A stretch of DNA of 56,725 bases from Solibacillus cecembensis (GTDB lineage: Bacteria > Bacillota > Bacilli > Bacillales_A > Planococcaceae). The translations under genes and the position numbers were made by a program. The notes below the pieces were generated by a model. That model did not search any database. It saw only the letters and a list, made by a program, of their open reading frames with translations, and was not told where the DNA came from. Shown here in pieces: positions 42,476-51,682 of this stretch; the stretch's first letter is position 1, and each line of letters opens with the position of its first letter. Where the stretch lies: positions 1-56,725 of the forward strand of contig NZ_LMBZ01000027.1 in NCBI RefSeq assembly GCF_001439635.1. The letters run 5' to 3'.

Positions 42476-43363
42476 TTATTGTCTTACACAAAAGTTAGGG
42501 TGTAGGAAATCCGCTAATTGACCGAACTCTTGAATTGTTAATGTCTCTCCGCGTCGAGATGGATCAATACCTGCTTGTTCTAATGCTTCTATAATTTTTT
42601 GCTTATTTTGTTTACCGTTCATTAAACCATTTTGTAAATTATTTAAAATTGTTTTACGGCGCTGAGCAAAGGATGCACGTGATACCTCAAATAAGAAGTC
42701 CTCGTCAATTACTTGAACTGGCGGTGTGTCATGTTTGATTAGTCGAATTACAGCTGAATCTACGTTTGGTTGTGGCATAAACACAGTTTTTGGGACAATC
42801 ATAGCTACTTCCGCTGTCATATAATATTGAATGGCAATCGATAATGAGCCGTACGCTTTTGTGCCTGGTTTTGCAGAAATGCGGTCTGCTACTTCCTTTT
42901 GCATCATCACAACGAATCCGCGAATTGGTAAACGGTCGTTTAATAACTTCATTAAAATTGGTGTTGTTACATAATAAGGTAAGTTCGCAACAACCATGAT
43001 GTCCTCGATACCTGGGAATTCCTGTTCGATTACATTCACTACATCTGCTTTTAAAATGTCCGAATGTACAACTTTTACATTATCATATGGGCTAAGTGTA
43101 TCTTCTAAAACCGGCAATAAACGCTGATCAATTTCAAATGATACAACCTTTTTCGCTCCACGTGCTAAATGTTCTGTTAAGGCACCAATTCCAGGTCCTA
43201 CTTCAATTGCACCACTGTTTTCTGTTAAGTTTGCATGACTCACAATATTTCGTAAAATATTTGGGTCAATTAAGAAGTTTTGCCCTAAACTTTTTTTGAA
43301 TGAAAATCCGTATTTTTCTAAAATTTCTTTTGTGCGAATTGGCGTTGCAATGTCTTTATACAT
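42476..43363 (-). CDS. ksgA: 16S rRNA A1518/A1519 dimethyltransferase
   Basis: SAM-dependent enzyme dimethylating two adjacent adenines near the 3' end of 16S rRNA. In 295 residues: FKKSLGQNFLIDPNIL at 22-37, SAM motif I VGPGIGALTE (about 57-66) and the catalytic NLPYYVTTPI. It overlaps rnmV by eight bases, a pairing conserved in Bacillales. A GGGG-stem hairpin near 42412-42431 downstream may be a weak terminator. Confidence 0.97.
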   Translation of the reverse strand: MYKDIATPIRTKEILEKYGFSFKKSLGQNFLIDPNILRNIVSHANLTENSGAIEVGPGIGALTEHLARGAKKVVSFEIDQRLLPVLEDTLSPYDNVKVVHSDILKADVVNVIEQEFPGIEDIMVVANLPYYVTTPILMKLLNDRLPIRGFVVMMQKEVADRISAKPGTKAYGSLSIAIQYYMTAEVAMIVPKTVFMPQPNVDSAVIRLIKHDTPPVQVIDEDFLFEVSRASFAQRRKTILNNLQNGLMNGKQNKQKIIEALEQAGIDPSRRGETLTIQEFGQLADFLHPNFCVRQ

Positions 43364-43919
43364 GCTGTTCCTCCTGATCTAATTGTTGAATAGCTTGTGC
43401 AAATTGTTCCGTCGTAATTTGGAACATCATTAATCGTTTATGGAGCTGTTTGCCATTAGTCATGCCTATATTTAAAATCTCACCTAACTGAACACGTCTC
43501 GTCTTTGATTGTGGATGACCGATTAATCGAGCCATCATTAAATCTTCTAATGTAATTTGCTCTATTATTTGTGAATCTGTTAATGTATACACATTGGCCA
43601 GTGCCTCGCGTATATCTGCATCACTCGCATGCTCTATACCTAACCCTTTACCATTTTTAGCAATCGTTTTTTCCTTTGCTAAAAATGCATGCTTTACACC
43701 CGGGACGCGTTCTTCAATAATGGCACGAATTCTACGGCCTGGGTAATCGGGATCGGTAAAAACAATGACCCCTCTCTTTTTTTGGGCATGGGCAATCCGG
43801 CGAAGCGCTTCTTCAGAAATTGCTGATCCATTTGTTTCAATTGTATCGGCACCTGTTGCTCGTTTTATGGCTGTTGTGTCGTCTTTTCCTTCTACAACGA
43901 TAATCTCTTGTATATCCAA
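43356..43919 (-). CDS. rnmV: Ribonuclease M5
   Basis: Matures 5S rRNA. The 187-residue protein has a Toprim domain: the catalytic glutamate in IIVVEGKDDTTAI (6-18) and the DPDYPGRRIR aspartates. Translationally coupled to ksgA, so two rRNA maturation enzymes are made together. Confidence 0.96.
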   Translation of the reverse strand: MDIQEIIVVEGKDDTTAIKRATGADTIETNGSAISEEALRRIAHAQKKRGVIVFTDPDYPGRRIRAIIEERVPGVKHAFLAKEKTIAKNGKGLGIEHASDADIREALANVYTLTDSQIIEQITLEDLMMARLIGHPQSKTRRVQLGEILNIGMTNGKQLHKRLMMFQITTEQFAQAIQQLDQEEQHV

Positions 43920-44051
43920 GAAACGTTCCTCATCTCTAACTTAGTCTTTCGCTATTTTACCATAATTAGCGGCTGCTTACTCCGCTTATGATTTTTCTTG
44001 TGAATCACGGGAAAATAACAACTGTTGATTTTAAAAGGTGCTCCCTACCAT

Positions 44052-44092
44052 AAAAAAAAGCCTTCTCGCCATCAGTCACGGAGCGAGAAAGC
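44052..44092 (-). terminator. Terminator after yabE
   Basis: Minus-strand arms GCTTTCTCGC / GCGAGAAGGC with one wobble, then eight T. It lies after the original TAA of the gene at 44146. Confidence 0.85.
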
Positions 44093-44145
44093 AATATTAC
44101 ATTTTGGAATAACCCAATTTTCGCGAAACAACACACGAAAAAGGA

Positions 44146-45345
44146 TTAGTTTAATACTTTCATACGAACTTTTTTGCGTCCCCAGCTATTTGCTTGAGAC
44201 TCGGATTGTACTAAAATATCGATTTTATTCCCTTTAATCGCGCCACCCGTATCTCCAGCTACAGCATAACCATAACCTTCGACTCAAACTTTTGAACCTA
44301 ATGGCACAATACGTGGATCAACCGCGACAATTTTTAAATCTGGATTTTCACGCAAGTTAATACCTGCTGCTGAAACTCCCGAACATCCTGCACAATAAGG
44401 TGTATAAGCAGTCGCCTCTACAAAGAATTCCTTACCGCCTGTTGGTTCACCCGAACGTGACACGCTCGCTGTAACCACCTTTGTACCCACAGCAACTACT
44501 TTTGTCTTTGCTGCTTCTACAACTTTTTCAGATGCTACTTGTTTTGATATGGTTTTCCCGTTTTCTTTGACGATACTATACGTACGTTCAACCTTACCGT
44601 TTTTTCCTTCTGTCACTACTTTTTCTTTACCCTTCAACAATGAAGAATCATTTTTCTTTTCAACTGCGAAATCTATTGATTCCTCCACTACATCGGTAAC
44701 CTTTTCTACGCGAACAACTGCGATTTTTTCATTTGGAGCGATAACATTCTCCAAACCTCTATCCACACGATCAAATTCATTTAACTGAATTTCTTGTTGT
44801 TTTAAAAAGTTAGCGACCGTAGTCGAAGTGGACCATACTTGTCTCTTTTCTAACCCATCGACAAGCGTTAACTGAAACGCTTTTTGAATATCGATTTTGT
44901 TATCTGCTCCTACTTCTGTATCTAAGCTTTGTGATAATATATCTTGCTCTTTTACTTCAATATTTGCTTCTTCCAAAATGTTCTTCACTACTTTTTCAGT
45001 TGTCCAAACGATTGACTGATTTCCGTCAACTGAAATGACTAATTCTTTTGCCTGTTCCCATTCAATCGACATTCCACTGTCGATTTCGGTACTCAGTGAG
45101 GGTATTACTTTATCGTGCTCTGATATATCTATATTTTCTGCTTCTAAAAGCTCGGCAACTGTATCTGCATGTGTGTATACTCCGGTGGTTTCACCATCTA
45201 CAATTAATGCAACTGGGGTTTTCGTTCCTTGATACAGAACGAATCCTATTACGAATACAAACAGGACTATTGAAATAATTTTTACTCCTGTTTGCTTACT
45301 CCTCAATGATCCTAAGAACTGGCTTTTCATGGAATGATTTGACAT
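44146..45345 (-). pseudogene. yabE: YabE-like resuscitation-promoting/3D-domain wall protein, interrupted by in-frame TGA
   Basis: Secreted wall-active protein. Visible order: membrane/signal helix (about 22-41), three DUF348 modules (about 45-210), a G5 domain (about 212-290) and a 3D lytic domain from about 305. An in-frame TGA at 44284-44286 stops translation after residue 353 (PLGSKV); the same frame continues for 45 sense codons (VEGYGYAVAGDTGG, NKID, WGRKKV) to TAA at 44146. The tail is intact 3D-domain sequence and carries two of the three name-giving aspartates. Homologues commonly have Trp or Tyr at that site, so a TGG-to-TGA change is the simplest explanation. The truncated product would be catalytically dead. 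Alternatives: sequencing error, or stop readthrough. Confidence 0.88.
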
Positions 45346-45615
45346 GAAAATAACGCCTCCTTAATACAAAGTTGGATTATACGGACTAGTTTCCATACTG
45401 TCAATAGAAACGATTTCCTTATAAAATCGTTCATTTACTGAAACTATTGCTACAACTAGTATTGGAGGCAAATTTTAATACTAAACATTTATTTTTAAAT
45501 TGAGATATATTTTTGTCGAAATGACTCATTTCAACACGAAATCTTAGTTCAATCGATCGATTCCTGATGTTGAAATACGTACTTTTTTTATCCTTCAACA
45601 ATTCACTTAAGCATA
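45346..45615. other. Intergenic region between tatD and yabE
   Basis: About 270 AT-rich bases. No ORF with a ribosome site, no terminator of tatD with a T run, and no RNA element was recognised. Confidence 0.5.
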
Positions 45616-46389
45616 TTAGTCAATTTTAAAAAAACGTTTTGCATTTTCCGTCGTTTTCCTGGCAACTTCCTCTACAGGCAATTCTTTTAATCGGGCAATT
45701 TCCTCCGCCACTAATGGAACATATGAAGGCTCATTGCGTTTTCCACGGAATGGATGCGGTGTCAAATACGGTGCATCTGTTTCGATTAATAAGTACTGTA
45801 ATGGAATTTCAGTTGCTACTTCTTTTGGTTGACGGGCATTTTTAAATGTTACTGGGCCTCCAAGACCGATCATAAAGTTCATTTTGATACATTCATTTGC
45901 TGTTTCTACACTTCCACTGAAACTATGCATAATTCCGCCAACTGACGCTGCATTTTCTTCTTGTAAAATTCGAACCACGTCTGCTGTTGCTTCTCGATTA
46001 TGGATGATAATCGGTAAATTCAACTTTTGCGCTAATTGAATCTGTTTTCGGAACCAATATTCCTGAATTTCTTTCGGTGATTTATCCCAGTAATAATCCA
46101 GTCCTGTCTCACCAATTCCAACGACTTTCGGATGTTTTGCAAGCGCTTCAATCCATTGCAAATCCTCCTCTGTACAGTCGATTGCATCTACTGGATGCCA
46201 GCCAATGACTGCGTATAAAAAATCGTAGTCTTCAATTAACTTCATCGCACGTTCGATTGTCTTTCGATCAAAACCGATGACAATCATTTTCTCTACATTT
46301 GCTGCCAGTGCACGGTCAATCACCTCTTGTAAATCTTCGTCATACTGATCTGCATTTAAGTGGACGTGTGTGTCAATATATGTGCTCAT
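45616..46389 (-). CDS. tatD: TatD-family metal-dependent deoxyribonuclease
   Basis: A 257-residue TIM-barrel hydrolase. Metal-binding motifs are DTHVHLN (6-12), GIGETGLDYYWDKSP, PIIIHNREA and LLIETDAPYLTPHP. Family members act as 3'-5' DNA exonucleases or in D-aminoacyl-tRNA recycling. The start at 46389 (MSTYIDTHVH) follows GGGAG. Downstream of metS as in B. subtilis yabD. Confidence 0.95.
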   Translation of the reverse strand: MSTYIDTHVHLNADQYDEDLQEVIDRALAANVEKMIVIGFDRKTIERAMKLIEDYDFLYAVIGWHPVDAIDCTEEDLQWIEALAKHPKVVGIGETGLDYYWDKSPKEIQEYWFRKQIQLAQKLNLPIIIHNREATADVVRILQEENAASVGGIMHSFSGSVETANECIKMNFMIGLGGPVTFKNARQPKEVATEIPLQYLLIETDAPYLTPHPFRGKRNEPSYVPLVAEEIARLKELPVEEVARKTTENAKRFFKID

Positions 46390-46584
46390 TGGAAATTCTC
46401 CCATCATGTATTGTATGTGTACAAATACGTTTTAATTTACCATAATTATTAAATTCTGATTACAGAAGTTCTCTGCTTCGTCATTATATTTATATAACAT
46501 CCCAAATAAAGGTATTATAACCTAGTTAATAACCTTATTTTTACATTTAAATGTTATATTAATATATCTTAACCCTTATCAAAT

Positions 46585-46633
46585 AATGAAGGAAGTCTGC
46601 CGAACAACATTCGTTCAACAGACTTCCTTCATT
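46585..46633 (-). terminator. Terminator after metS
   Basis: Perfect 15-bp arms AATGAAGGAAGTCTG / CAGACTTCCTTCATT plus an inner GAACAA/TTGTTC stem. The T run is weak (TTATTTG), but stability is high. Confidence 0.78.
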
Positions 46634-48591
46634 TATTTTACTTGCGCACCATTTGTCAATTTCGGATCTACTGTAGCAAGTGTTAGTACCCCATCATGAG
46701 AGCCAGCCAAAATCATCCCTTGAGATAATTCACCACGCAGCGTCACCGGTTTTAAATTAGCTACAACAATTACCTTTTTACCGATTAATTCTTCCGGTTT
46801 GTAATGCTCGGCAATCCCTGATACGACTTGACGTTGCTCATATCCTAAATCTACTTGGAGCTTCAATAATTTCTTCGCTTTTGCTACCGGTTCACATGCC
46901 GTTACCGTTGCAACACGTAAATCCACTTTCATGAAATCATCAATTGTAATTTCCTCTGTTTGTGGTGCTTCTACTGCCGCCACTTCCTCTTGAGGAGTTT
47001 TTACAGATGCCTTCATTTGTTCACGAATATAAGATACTTCCACATCTACTTCTAAACGAGGGAAAATAGGTGTTCCTTTTTCTACCACTTTTATGTTTTG
47101 TGGAATAGTATTACCGAATGTTACAATCGTGTCCCATTCTAACATTTTCTCATCCAACCCTAATTGCTCGATAATTTGCTTTGGCGCTGTTGTCATAAAC
47201 GGTTGTAAGAATACAGCAATATGGCGTAAACTTTCGGCCAAATTATACATTACCGCAGCTAATTTTGGTTTGTCTGCCTCGTCTTTTGCTAATACCCATG
47301 GCGAAGTTTCATCAATGTATTTATTTGTACGTGAAATAAGCGACCAAAGCTCACTCAATACAACGCTAAATTGCATCTTATCCATACTTTCTTCATATTT
47401 AATACGAACATTTTCTGCATGTTCTTTTAATGTCGCATCAAATTCTGTTGCTTCTAAGTTTTCTGTTGGAATCACACCATTAAAGTACTTGTTCATCATC
47501 GATACAGTACGGTTTAAAAGATTGCCTAAATCATTAGCTAAATCAAAGTTTGTTCGCTCAACAAATGACTCTGGTGCAAATACGCCATCTTGTCCAAATG
47601 GCAGCTCACGCAATAAGAAATAGCGTGTTGCATCTAAACCGTAACGTTCGATTAACATTTCTGGATACACGACATTACCTTTAGATTTCGACATTTTCCC
47701 GTCTTTCATCATAATGAAGCCATGTGCAAAAATCTTCTTCGGTAACGGTAAATCCAATGCCATTAAGAAAATTGGCCAATAAATCGTATGGAAACGCACA
47801 ATATCTTTCCCTACTACATGTACATCTGCTGGCCAGTACTTATTAAATAGCTCTTCATTGTCTGAACCATAGCCAAGTGCCGTAATATAGTTTGTTAATG
47901 CGTCTACCCATACGTAAATAACGTGTTTTGGATCTCCAGGTACTTTAATGCCCCAATCAAATGACATACGAGAAACAGATAAATCTTCAAGACCTGGTTT
48001 AATGAAGTTATTAATCATCTCATTCTTGCGAGACTCTGGTTCAATAAATTCCGCATTTTTTTCATAATATTCTAGTAGTCGATCTGCGTATTTCTTCATA
48101 TTAAAGAAGTAAGACTCTTCTTTAACCTTTTGTACGTCACGATTACAATCTGGACATTTGCCATCTACTAATTGTGCTTCGGTATAATACGATTCACATG
48201 GTACACAATATAGGCCTTCATATTCACCTTTATAAATATCGCCATTGTCTAAGAACTTCTTAAAAATCTTCTCGACCGATTTAGAATGACGGTCTTGCGT
48301 CGTTTGAATAAAGTCATCATACGTAATATCCATAGTCGCCCAAAGCTTTTTAGCTACGTCAGCAATTTCATTAACGTAGTCTTGTGGATGCATGCCTACT
48401 TCTTGTGCTTTTTCTTGAATCTTTTGGCCATGCTCATCCATGCCTGTTAAAAATCGTACATCAAATCCTTTTAATCGTTTGTAGCGTGCAATCGCATCAG
48501 ATGCGACCGTTGTATACGCTGTACCGATATGGAATTTTCCACTCGGATAATAAATCGGGGTTGTTATATAGAATGTTTGTTTTTCACTCAC
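46633..48591 (-). CDS. metS: Methionyl-tRNA synthetase, GTG start
   Basis: Charges tRNA-Met and initiator tRNA. The 652-residue class-I enzyme has HIGT in place of HIGH near 18-21, the KMSKS loop (GKMSKSKGN, about 295-303), a knuckle with four cysteines (CVPC...CPDC) and a C-terminal tRNA-binding OB domain (about 550-652). An ATG at 48606 overlaps the ribosome site GGAGG, so the GTG at 48591 (VSEKQTFYITTPIYY) is the likely start. No T-box leader was recognised upstream. Confidence 0.97.
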   Translation of the reverse strand: MSEKQTFYITTPIYYPSGKFHIGTAYTTVASDAIARYKRLKGFDVRFLTGMDEHGQKIQEKAQEVGMHPQDYVNEIADVAKKLWATMDITYDDFIQTTQDRHSKSVEKIFKKFLDNGDIYKGEYEGLYCVPCESYYTEAQLVDGKCPDCNRDVQKVKEESYFFNMKKYADRLLEYYEKNAEFIEPESRKNEMINNFIKPGLEDLSVSRMSFDWGIKVPGDPKHVIYVWVDALTNYITALGYGSDNEELFNKYWPADVHVVGKDIVRFHTIYWPIFLMALDLPLPKKIFAHGFIMMKDGKMSKSKGNVVYPEMLIERYGLDATRYFLLRELPFGQDGVFAPESFVERTNFDLANDLGNLLNRTVSMMNKYFNGVIPTENLEATEFDATLKEHAENVRIKYEESMDKMQFSVVLSELWSLISRTNKYIDETSPWVLAKDEADKPKLAAVMYNLAESLRHIAVFLQPFMTTAPKQIIEQLGLDEKMLEWDTIVTFGNTIPQNIKVVEKGTPIFPRLEVDVEVSYIREQMKASVKTPQEEVAAVEAPQTEEITIDDFMKVDLRVATVTACEPVAKAKKLLKLQVDLGYEQRQVVSGIAEHYKPEELIGKKVIVVANLKPVTLRGELSQGMILAGSHDGVLTLATVDPKLTNGAQVK

Positions 48592-48829
48592 GGCAATTGC
48601 CTCCATTTGCTTTACTGTATCCTCTTTATTCTAACGAAGTACGAAATTTGTTTCAATCAAAGTTTATTACAAATCACTATTATTGATAAATAATGACAAA
48701 AATCTGGTAAAGTGTTAGAACCTTTCAACTATTACGGAATCTTTTTATTAAAAATCCAAAAAAAAGTAGGTATAAATAGAAATATAACAAAAAAAATTAT
48801 TAAAAATAGGAAATTTGAATACTAATTAA

Positions 48830-48858
48830 TTGACGGTTATGGTATTAATTGTTATGAT
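48830..48858 (+). promoter_or_regulatory. abrB promoter (sigma-A type)
   Basis: Plus strand TTGACG (48830-48835), 17-bp spacer, TATGAT (48853-48858), about 75 bases before abrB. Confidence 0.75.
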
Positions 48859-48879
48859 TCTAAATAGACAAGGAATCAA

Positions 48880-48896
48880 TGTCGAATTTTGACGAA
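48880..48896 (+). promoter_or_regulatory. Tandem Spo0A boxes controlling abrB
   Basis: TGTCGAA (48880-48886) and TGACGAA (48890-48896), both matching TGNCGAA, spaced 10 bp start to start, downstream of the promoter. B. subtilis Spo0A~P represses abrB through tandem boxes in the same position, so the switch seems conserved. Confidence 0.8.
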
Positions 48897-48932
48897 ATAT
48901 AATAACTATCATTAATAGGAGGAAATATTGAT

Positions 48933-49208
48933 ATGAAATCAACAGGTATCGTTCGTAAAGTCGATGAATTAGGACGTGTAGTAATTCCGATTGAATTACG
49001 TCGCACATTAGGCATTGCAGAAAAAGATGCATTAGAAATTTACGTTGATGACGATAAAATTATTCTAAAAAAATATATGCCTAACATGACTTGTGCTGTA
49101 ACTGGTGAAGTTTCAGACGACAATATGCGCTTAGTTGGCGGCAAACTTATTTTAAGTGCTGAAGGTGCAGAAATGTTAGTAAAAGAGATCGAATCAAATA
49201 TTAAATAA
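48933..49208 (+). CDS. abrB: Transition-state regulator AbrB
   Basis: A 91-residue DNA-binding repressor of post-exponential genes. The N-terminal swapped-hairpin domain KSTGIVRKVDELGRVVIPIELRRTLG is near-identical to the family, followed by the C-terminal multimerisation domain with MTCAVTGEVSDDN. It is the only plus-strand gene in this half, as in B. subtilis where abrB also opposes metS and rsmI. GGAGGAAA precedes the ATG; promoter, Spo0A boxes and terminator are all visible. Confidence 0.98.
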   Translation: MKSTGIVRKVDELGRVVIPIELRRTLGIAEKDALEIYVDDDKIILKKYMPNMTCAVTGEVSDDNMRLVGGKLILSAEGAEMLVKEIESNIK

Positions 49209-49223
49209 TAAGCGTCAATTAAC

Positions 49224-49262
49224 GAAAGGGATATCTCACTATTGGGATATTCCCTTTTTTCT
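49224..49262 (+). terminator. Terminator after abrB
   Basis: Hairpin AAAGGGATAT / ATATTCCCTTT with one bulge and a T run on the plus strand. Confidence 0.85.
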
Positions 49263-49313
49263 TTTATTATGGTCAATGCAACTGCTTATTATTAGTATGT
49301 ACTTTTTTTCCAT

Positions 49314-49350
49314 AAAAAAACTGTGAAGAGCACTTCTCCCTTCACAGTTT
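49314..49350 (-). terminator. Terminator after rsmI
   Basis: Perfect 11-bp arms AAACTGTGAAG / CTTCACAGTTT (49340-49350, 49318-49328) and seven T on the minus strand. Faces the abrB terminator. Confidence 0.92.
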
Positions 49351-49354
49351 TTTA

Positions 49355-50227
49355 TTATTGATGATATGCTTGATAAACTTCTCGCTTCTGTAAGTTACGT
49401 AACTTTGCAACTTCCTTAATCGCATCTTTAGACGATAACTGACTTTCTTCTATTAAATGCTCCACATGCTGTTCCAAAGTGAAGTCTGTCCAATATGCGT
49501 CTTCTTCTTCGATTATTTCATTTGATGGATTTCCCTCTAATACAATACAAAATTCCCCTCGAATTTCATTTTGTTGCGACCACTCAATCGCTTCTGCTAC
49601 AGTCCCTCGTAAAAACTCTTCAAACTTCTTCGTTAATTCGCGAGCCAATGTAATTTTTCGATTTCCTAGTACAAGCTCTAAATCCTTCAATGTCTCTTTC
49701 AAACGATGTGGCGCTTCATAAAATACTAATGTTTCTTGGCGTTTCATTAATATTTCTAATTGTGCACGACGATCTTTTTTATTACGTTTTAAAAAGCCAA
49801 AGAAATAAAATGGTTGGGGTGTTAGCCCGGATGCGATTAAAGCAGTTAACGCTGCATTGGCACCCGGAATCGGTACGACTGCAAAGTCCTCTTCAATTGC
49901 CTTTACAACAATATCTGCCCCAGGGTCTGAAATACATGGTAAACCCGCATCACTTACAAGCGCGATGGATTTCCCTTCGCGTAAATAAGTTAATAATTTT
50001 TCGCCGCCAACTTCTATATTATGTTCATGATAACTAATAAGTGGGGTTTGAATATCAAAGTAATTGCAAAGTTTCTTCGTATTGCGCGTATCCTCTGCCG
50101 CAATGACATCCACTTCTTTTAAAATGCGCAACGCACGCACCGTCATATCCTCTAAGTTGCCAATCGGTGTTGCAACTAAATATAAGCAGCTACCTTGCTC
50201 GTGCTGACTACTTTTCTGTGATTTCAT
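49355..50227 (-). CDS. rsmI: 16S rRNA C1402 2'-O-methyltransferase
   Basis: SAM-dependent methylase of the decoding site. The 290-residue tetrapyrrole-methylase-fold protein shows YLVATPIGNLEDMTVRA, AEDTRNTKKL, ISYHEHN, SDAGLPCISDPGA and the GANAALTALIASG loop. Overlaps the GIY-YIG gene by 20 bases, so both are on one transcript with the upstream methylase. Confidence 0.96.
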   Translation of the reverse strand: MKSQKSSQHEQGSCLYLVATPIGNLEDMTVRALRILKEVDVIAAEDTRNTKKLCNYFDIQTPLISYHEHNIEVGGEKLLTYLREGKSIALVSDAGLPCISDPGADIVVKAIEEDFAVVPIPGANAALTALIASGLTPQPFYFFGFLKRNKKDRRAQLEILMKRQETLVFYEAPHRLKETLKDLELVLGNRKITLARELTKKFEEFLRGTVAEAIEWSQQNEIRGEFCIVLEGNPSNEIIEEEDAYWTDFTLEQHVEHLIEESQLSSKDAIKEVAKLRNLQKREVYQAYHQ

Positions 50228-50486
50228 CTGTAGTTCTCCTCATATACTCTATTTTTTTTATGCGTGGTAATTGCTTAAATGCATATTCTGCACGCATTGC
50301 CTGTTGTTTTGTTTCAAAGGTTTCAAAATAAATACACTCTACTGGAACACGTGCCCTCGTATATTTCGCACCTTTGCCAGCATTATGCACCGTAATGCGC
50401 TTTTCCAAATCATTCGTATAGCCTGCATAGTAGCTTGTATCACGGCATTCTAAAACATAAAAGTAATGCTTATTTTCCTTCTCCAT
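50208..50486 (-). CDS. GIY-YIG nuclease-domain protein (YazA)
   Basis: Ninety-two residues comprising a single UPF0213-type GIY-YIG domain. The motif is FYVLECRDTSYYAGYTNDLEKRI, with the two tyrosines and the catalytic arginine, and the conserved glutamate at AEYAFK. Function is uncertain, probably nucleic-acid processing. Overlaps both neighbours (17 bases with the methylase, 20 with rsmI). Confidence 0.92.
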   Translation of the reverse strand: MEKENKHYFYVLECRDTSYYAGYTNDLEKRITVHNAGKGAKYTRARVPVECIYFETFETKQQAMRAEYAFKQLPRIKKIEYMRRTTDEITEK

Positions 50487-51219
50487 AAAGCAGTGCCCTC
50501 ACTTCAGCTGTGTATTCATTATTATCCTCGTACACATAAAGTGGCGCTAAAACTTTCAAATCTGGCTTGCCGTCTTTAATCGCTTCAATTAATAACGTAT
50601 TGGCCTCTTTCCCACGCTTCGGGTAAACAAACTGAATGCGCTTTGGTTCTAAGCGATTTGCACGCATTGCTGCCACGATATCGAGTAAACGCCCTGGACG
50701 ATGGACAAATGCCGCTTTCCCGCCTTGTTTTAGTAAGCGACTTGCCGATTCAACCGCTTCATCTAACGTTAAATATAACTCGTGTCGTGCGATTGCGTAA
50801 TGCTCGCTAACATTTTTTTCACTGAGCTCATGTGCTAAAAAATATGGTGGATTACATGTGACCACATCATATTGTTCAACACCTAACGTCGCTGGTGCTT
50901 CTTTTACATCGCCTAATTGCATATTTATTTGTTGCTGTAACTCATTATATTGAATGCTGCGTGTCGCCATATCATATAGTCTTGGCTGTAATTCAACACC
51001 TGTTATTTCAGCCTTTGTTCGGGCACTTAAAAATAATGGAATTACACCATTTCCCGAACATAAATCAACTATTTTCCCTTTGCTTTTTGGGACTTGAACA
51101 AAGCGTGATAATAATACAGCATCTAATGAAAAAGAAAAGACAGACGGACTTTGAATAATCCGTAACTCCTCCGCCAATAAATAATCTAATCGTTCGTCAT
51201 CCTTTAACCATTGTTCCAC
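50470..51219 (-). CDS. tRNA1(Val) A37 N6-methyltransferase-like protein (YabB/TrmN6)
   Basis: A 249-residue Rossmann methylase. SAM motif I is KIVDLCSGNGVIPLFLSAR (about 49-67) and the catalytic NPPYF (TCNPPYFLAHE, about 123-133) marks an amino-N6 adenine methylase. Homologues modify A37 in tRNA-Val. Heads the methylase-GIY-YIG-rsmI cluster. Confidence 0.92.
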   Translation of the reverse strand: MEQWLKDDERLDYLLAEELRIIQSPSVFSFSLDAVLLSRFVQVPKSKGKIVDLCSGNGVIPLFLSARTKAEITGVELQPRLYDMATRSIQYNELQQQINMQLGDVKEAPATLGVEQYDVVTCNPPYFLAHELSEKNVSEHYAIARHELYLTLDEAVESASRLLKQGGKAAFVHRPGRLLDIVAAMRANRLEPKRIQFVYPKRGKEANTLLIEAIKDGKPDLKVLAPLYVYEDNNEYTAEVRALLYGEGK

Positions 51220-51298
51220 AACTATTCCTCCGTTTAAGTTTCCTTATAAAAGATAAACAAAAGACTGATATCTACAATTGCAGATTCAGCCTTTACGT

Positions 51299-51658
51299 TT
51301 AACCATTTTGTTTATTTAAAAATGATAGACAGAACAAACAATCTTCACCTTTACGTGAGCTACCAAAATGTACATGACATACGTGGAAACCTTCATGATA
51401 AAGTCGCGCTAAATTATCATAACCTTCCCCAATATCAATCACTTCTTTTTTAAGCTCTTCTGTTTTTTGGACGGTACCAGCTTCATTTGCTAACAGTTCC
51501 TCTAAACGTGTTCGAAGGTGAAGGTTTTCTGTTTGAAGCGTCTGATGCTCCTCCATCATATGGGCAACAAATTGCTTAAGCGCATTAAATTGTTGCTGCA
51601 TTGATTCAAGCTGTTGTTCGAACTCCATAACAGTATCTAAAAAATTACGGTCCTTCAC
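51299..51658 (-). CDS. yabA: Initiation-control protein YabA, GTG start
   Basis: A 119-residue negative regulator of DnaA at the replication origin, also binding DnaN. The N-terminal ~75 residues form a coiled coil for tetramerisation (LESMQQQFNALKQFVAHM); the C-terminus is the zinc domain HVCHVHFGSSRKGEDCLFC. The GTG start is preceded by GGGGTGG. It stands just after ricT. Confidence 0.95.
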   Translation of the reverse strand: MKDRNFLDTVMEFEQQLESMQQQFNALKQFVAHMMEEHQTLQTENLHLRTRLEELLANEAGTVQKTEELKKEVIDIGEGYDNLARLYHEGFHVCHVHFGSSRKGEDCLFCLSFLNKQNG

Positions 51659-51682
51659 TCAAACCACCCCATTAATCTCTAT

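Noticed and set aside
47093..47623. 176-codon plus-strand ORF opposite metS
   Set aside because: It lies wholly inside metS on the other strand, has no ribosome site, and its composition reflects antisense codons of a conserved gene.
46633..48591. HIGT instead of HIGH in methionyl-tRNA synthetase as a possible defect
   Set aside because: The fourth position of this motif varies in functional bacterial MetRS enzymes; the KMSKS loop and zinc knuckle are intact.
48607..48829. Possible T-box or riboswitch before metS
   Set aside because: No T-box sequence (TGGNACCGCG) or specifier-stem layout, and no S-box core, was found in the leader.
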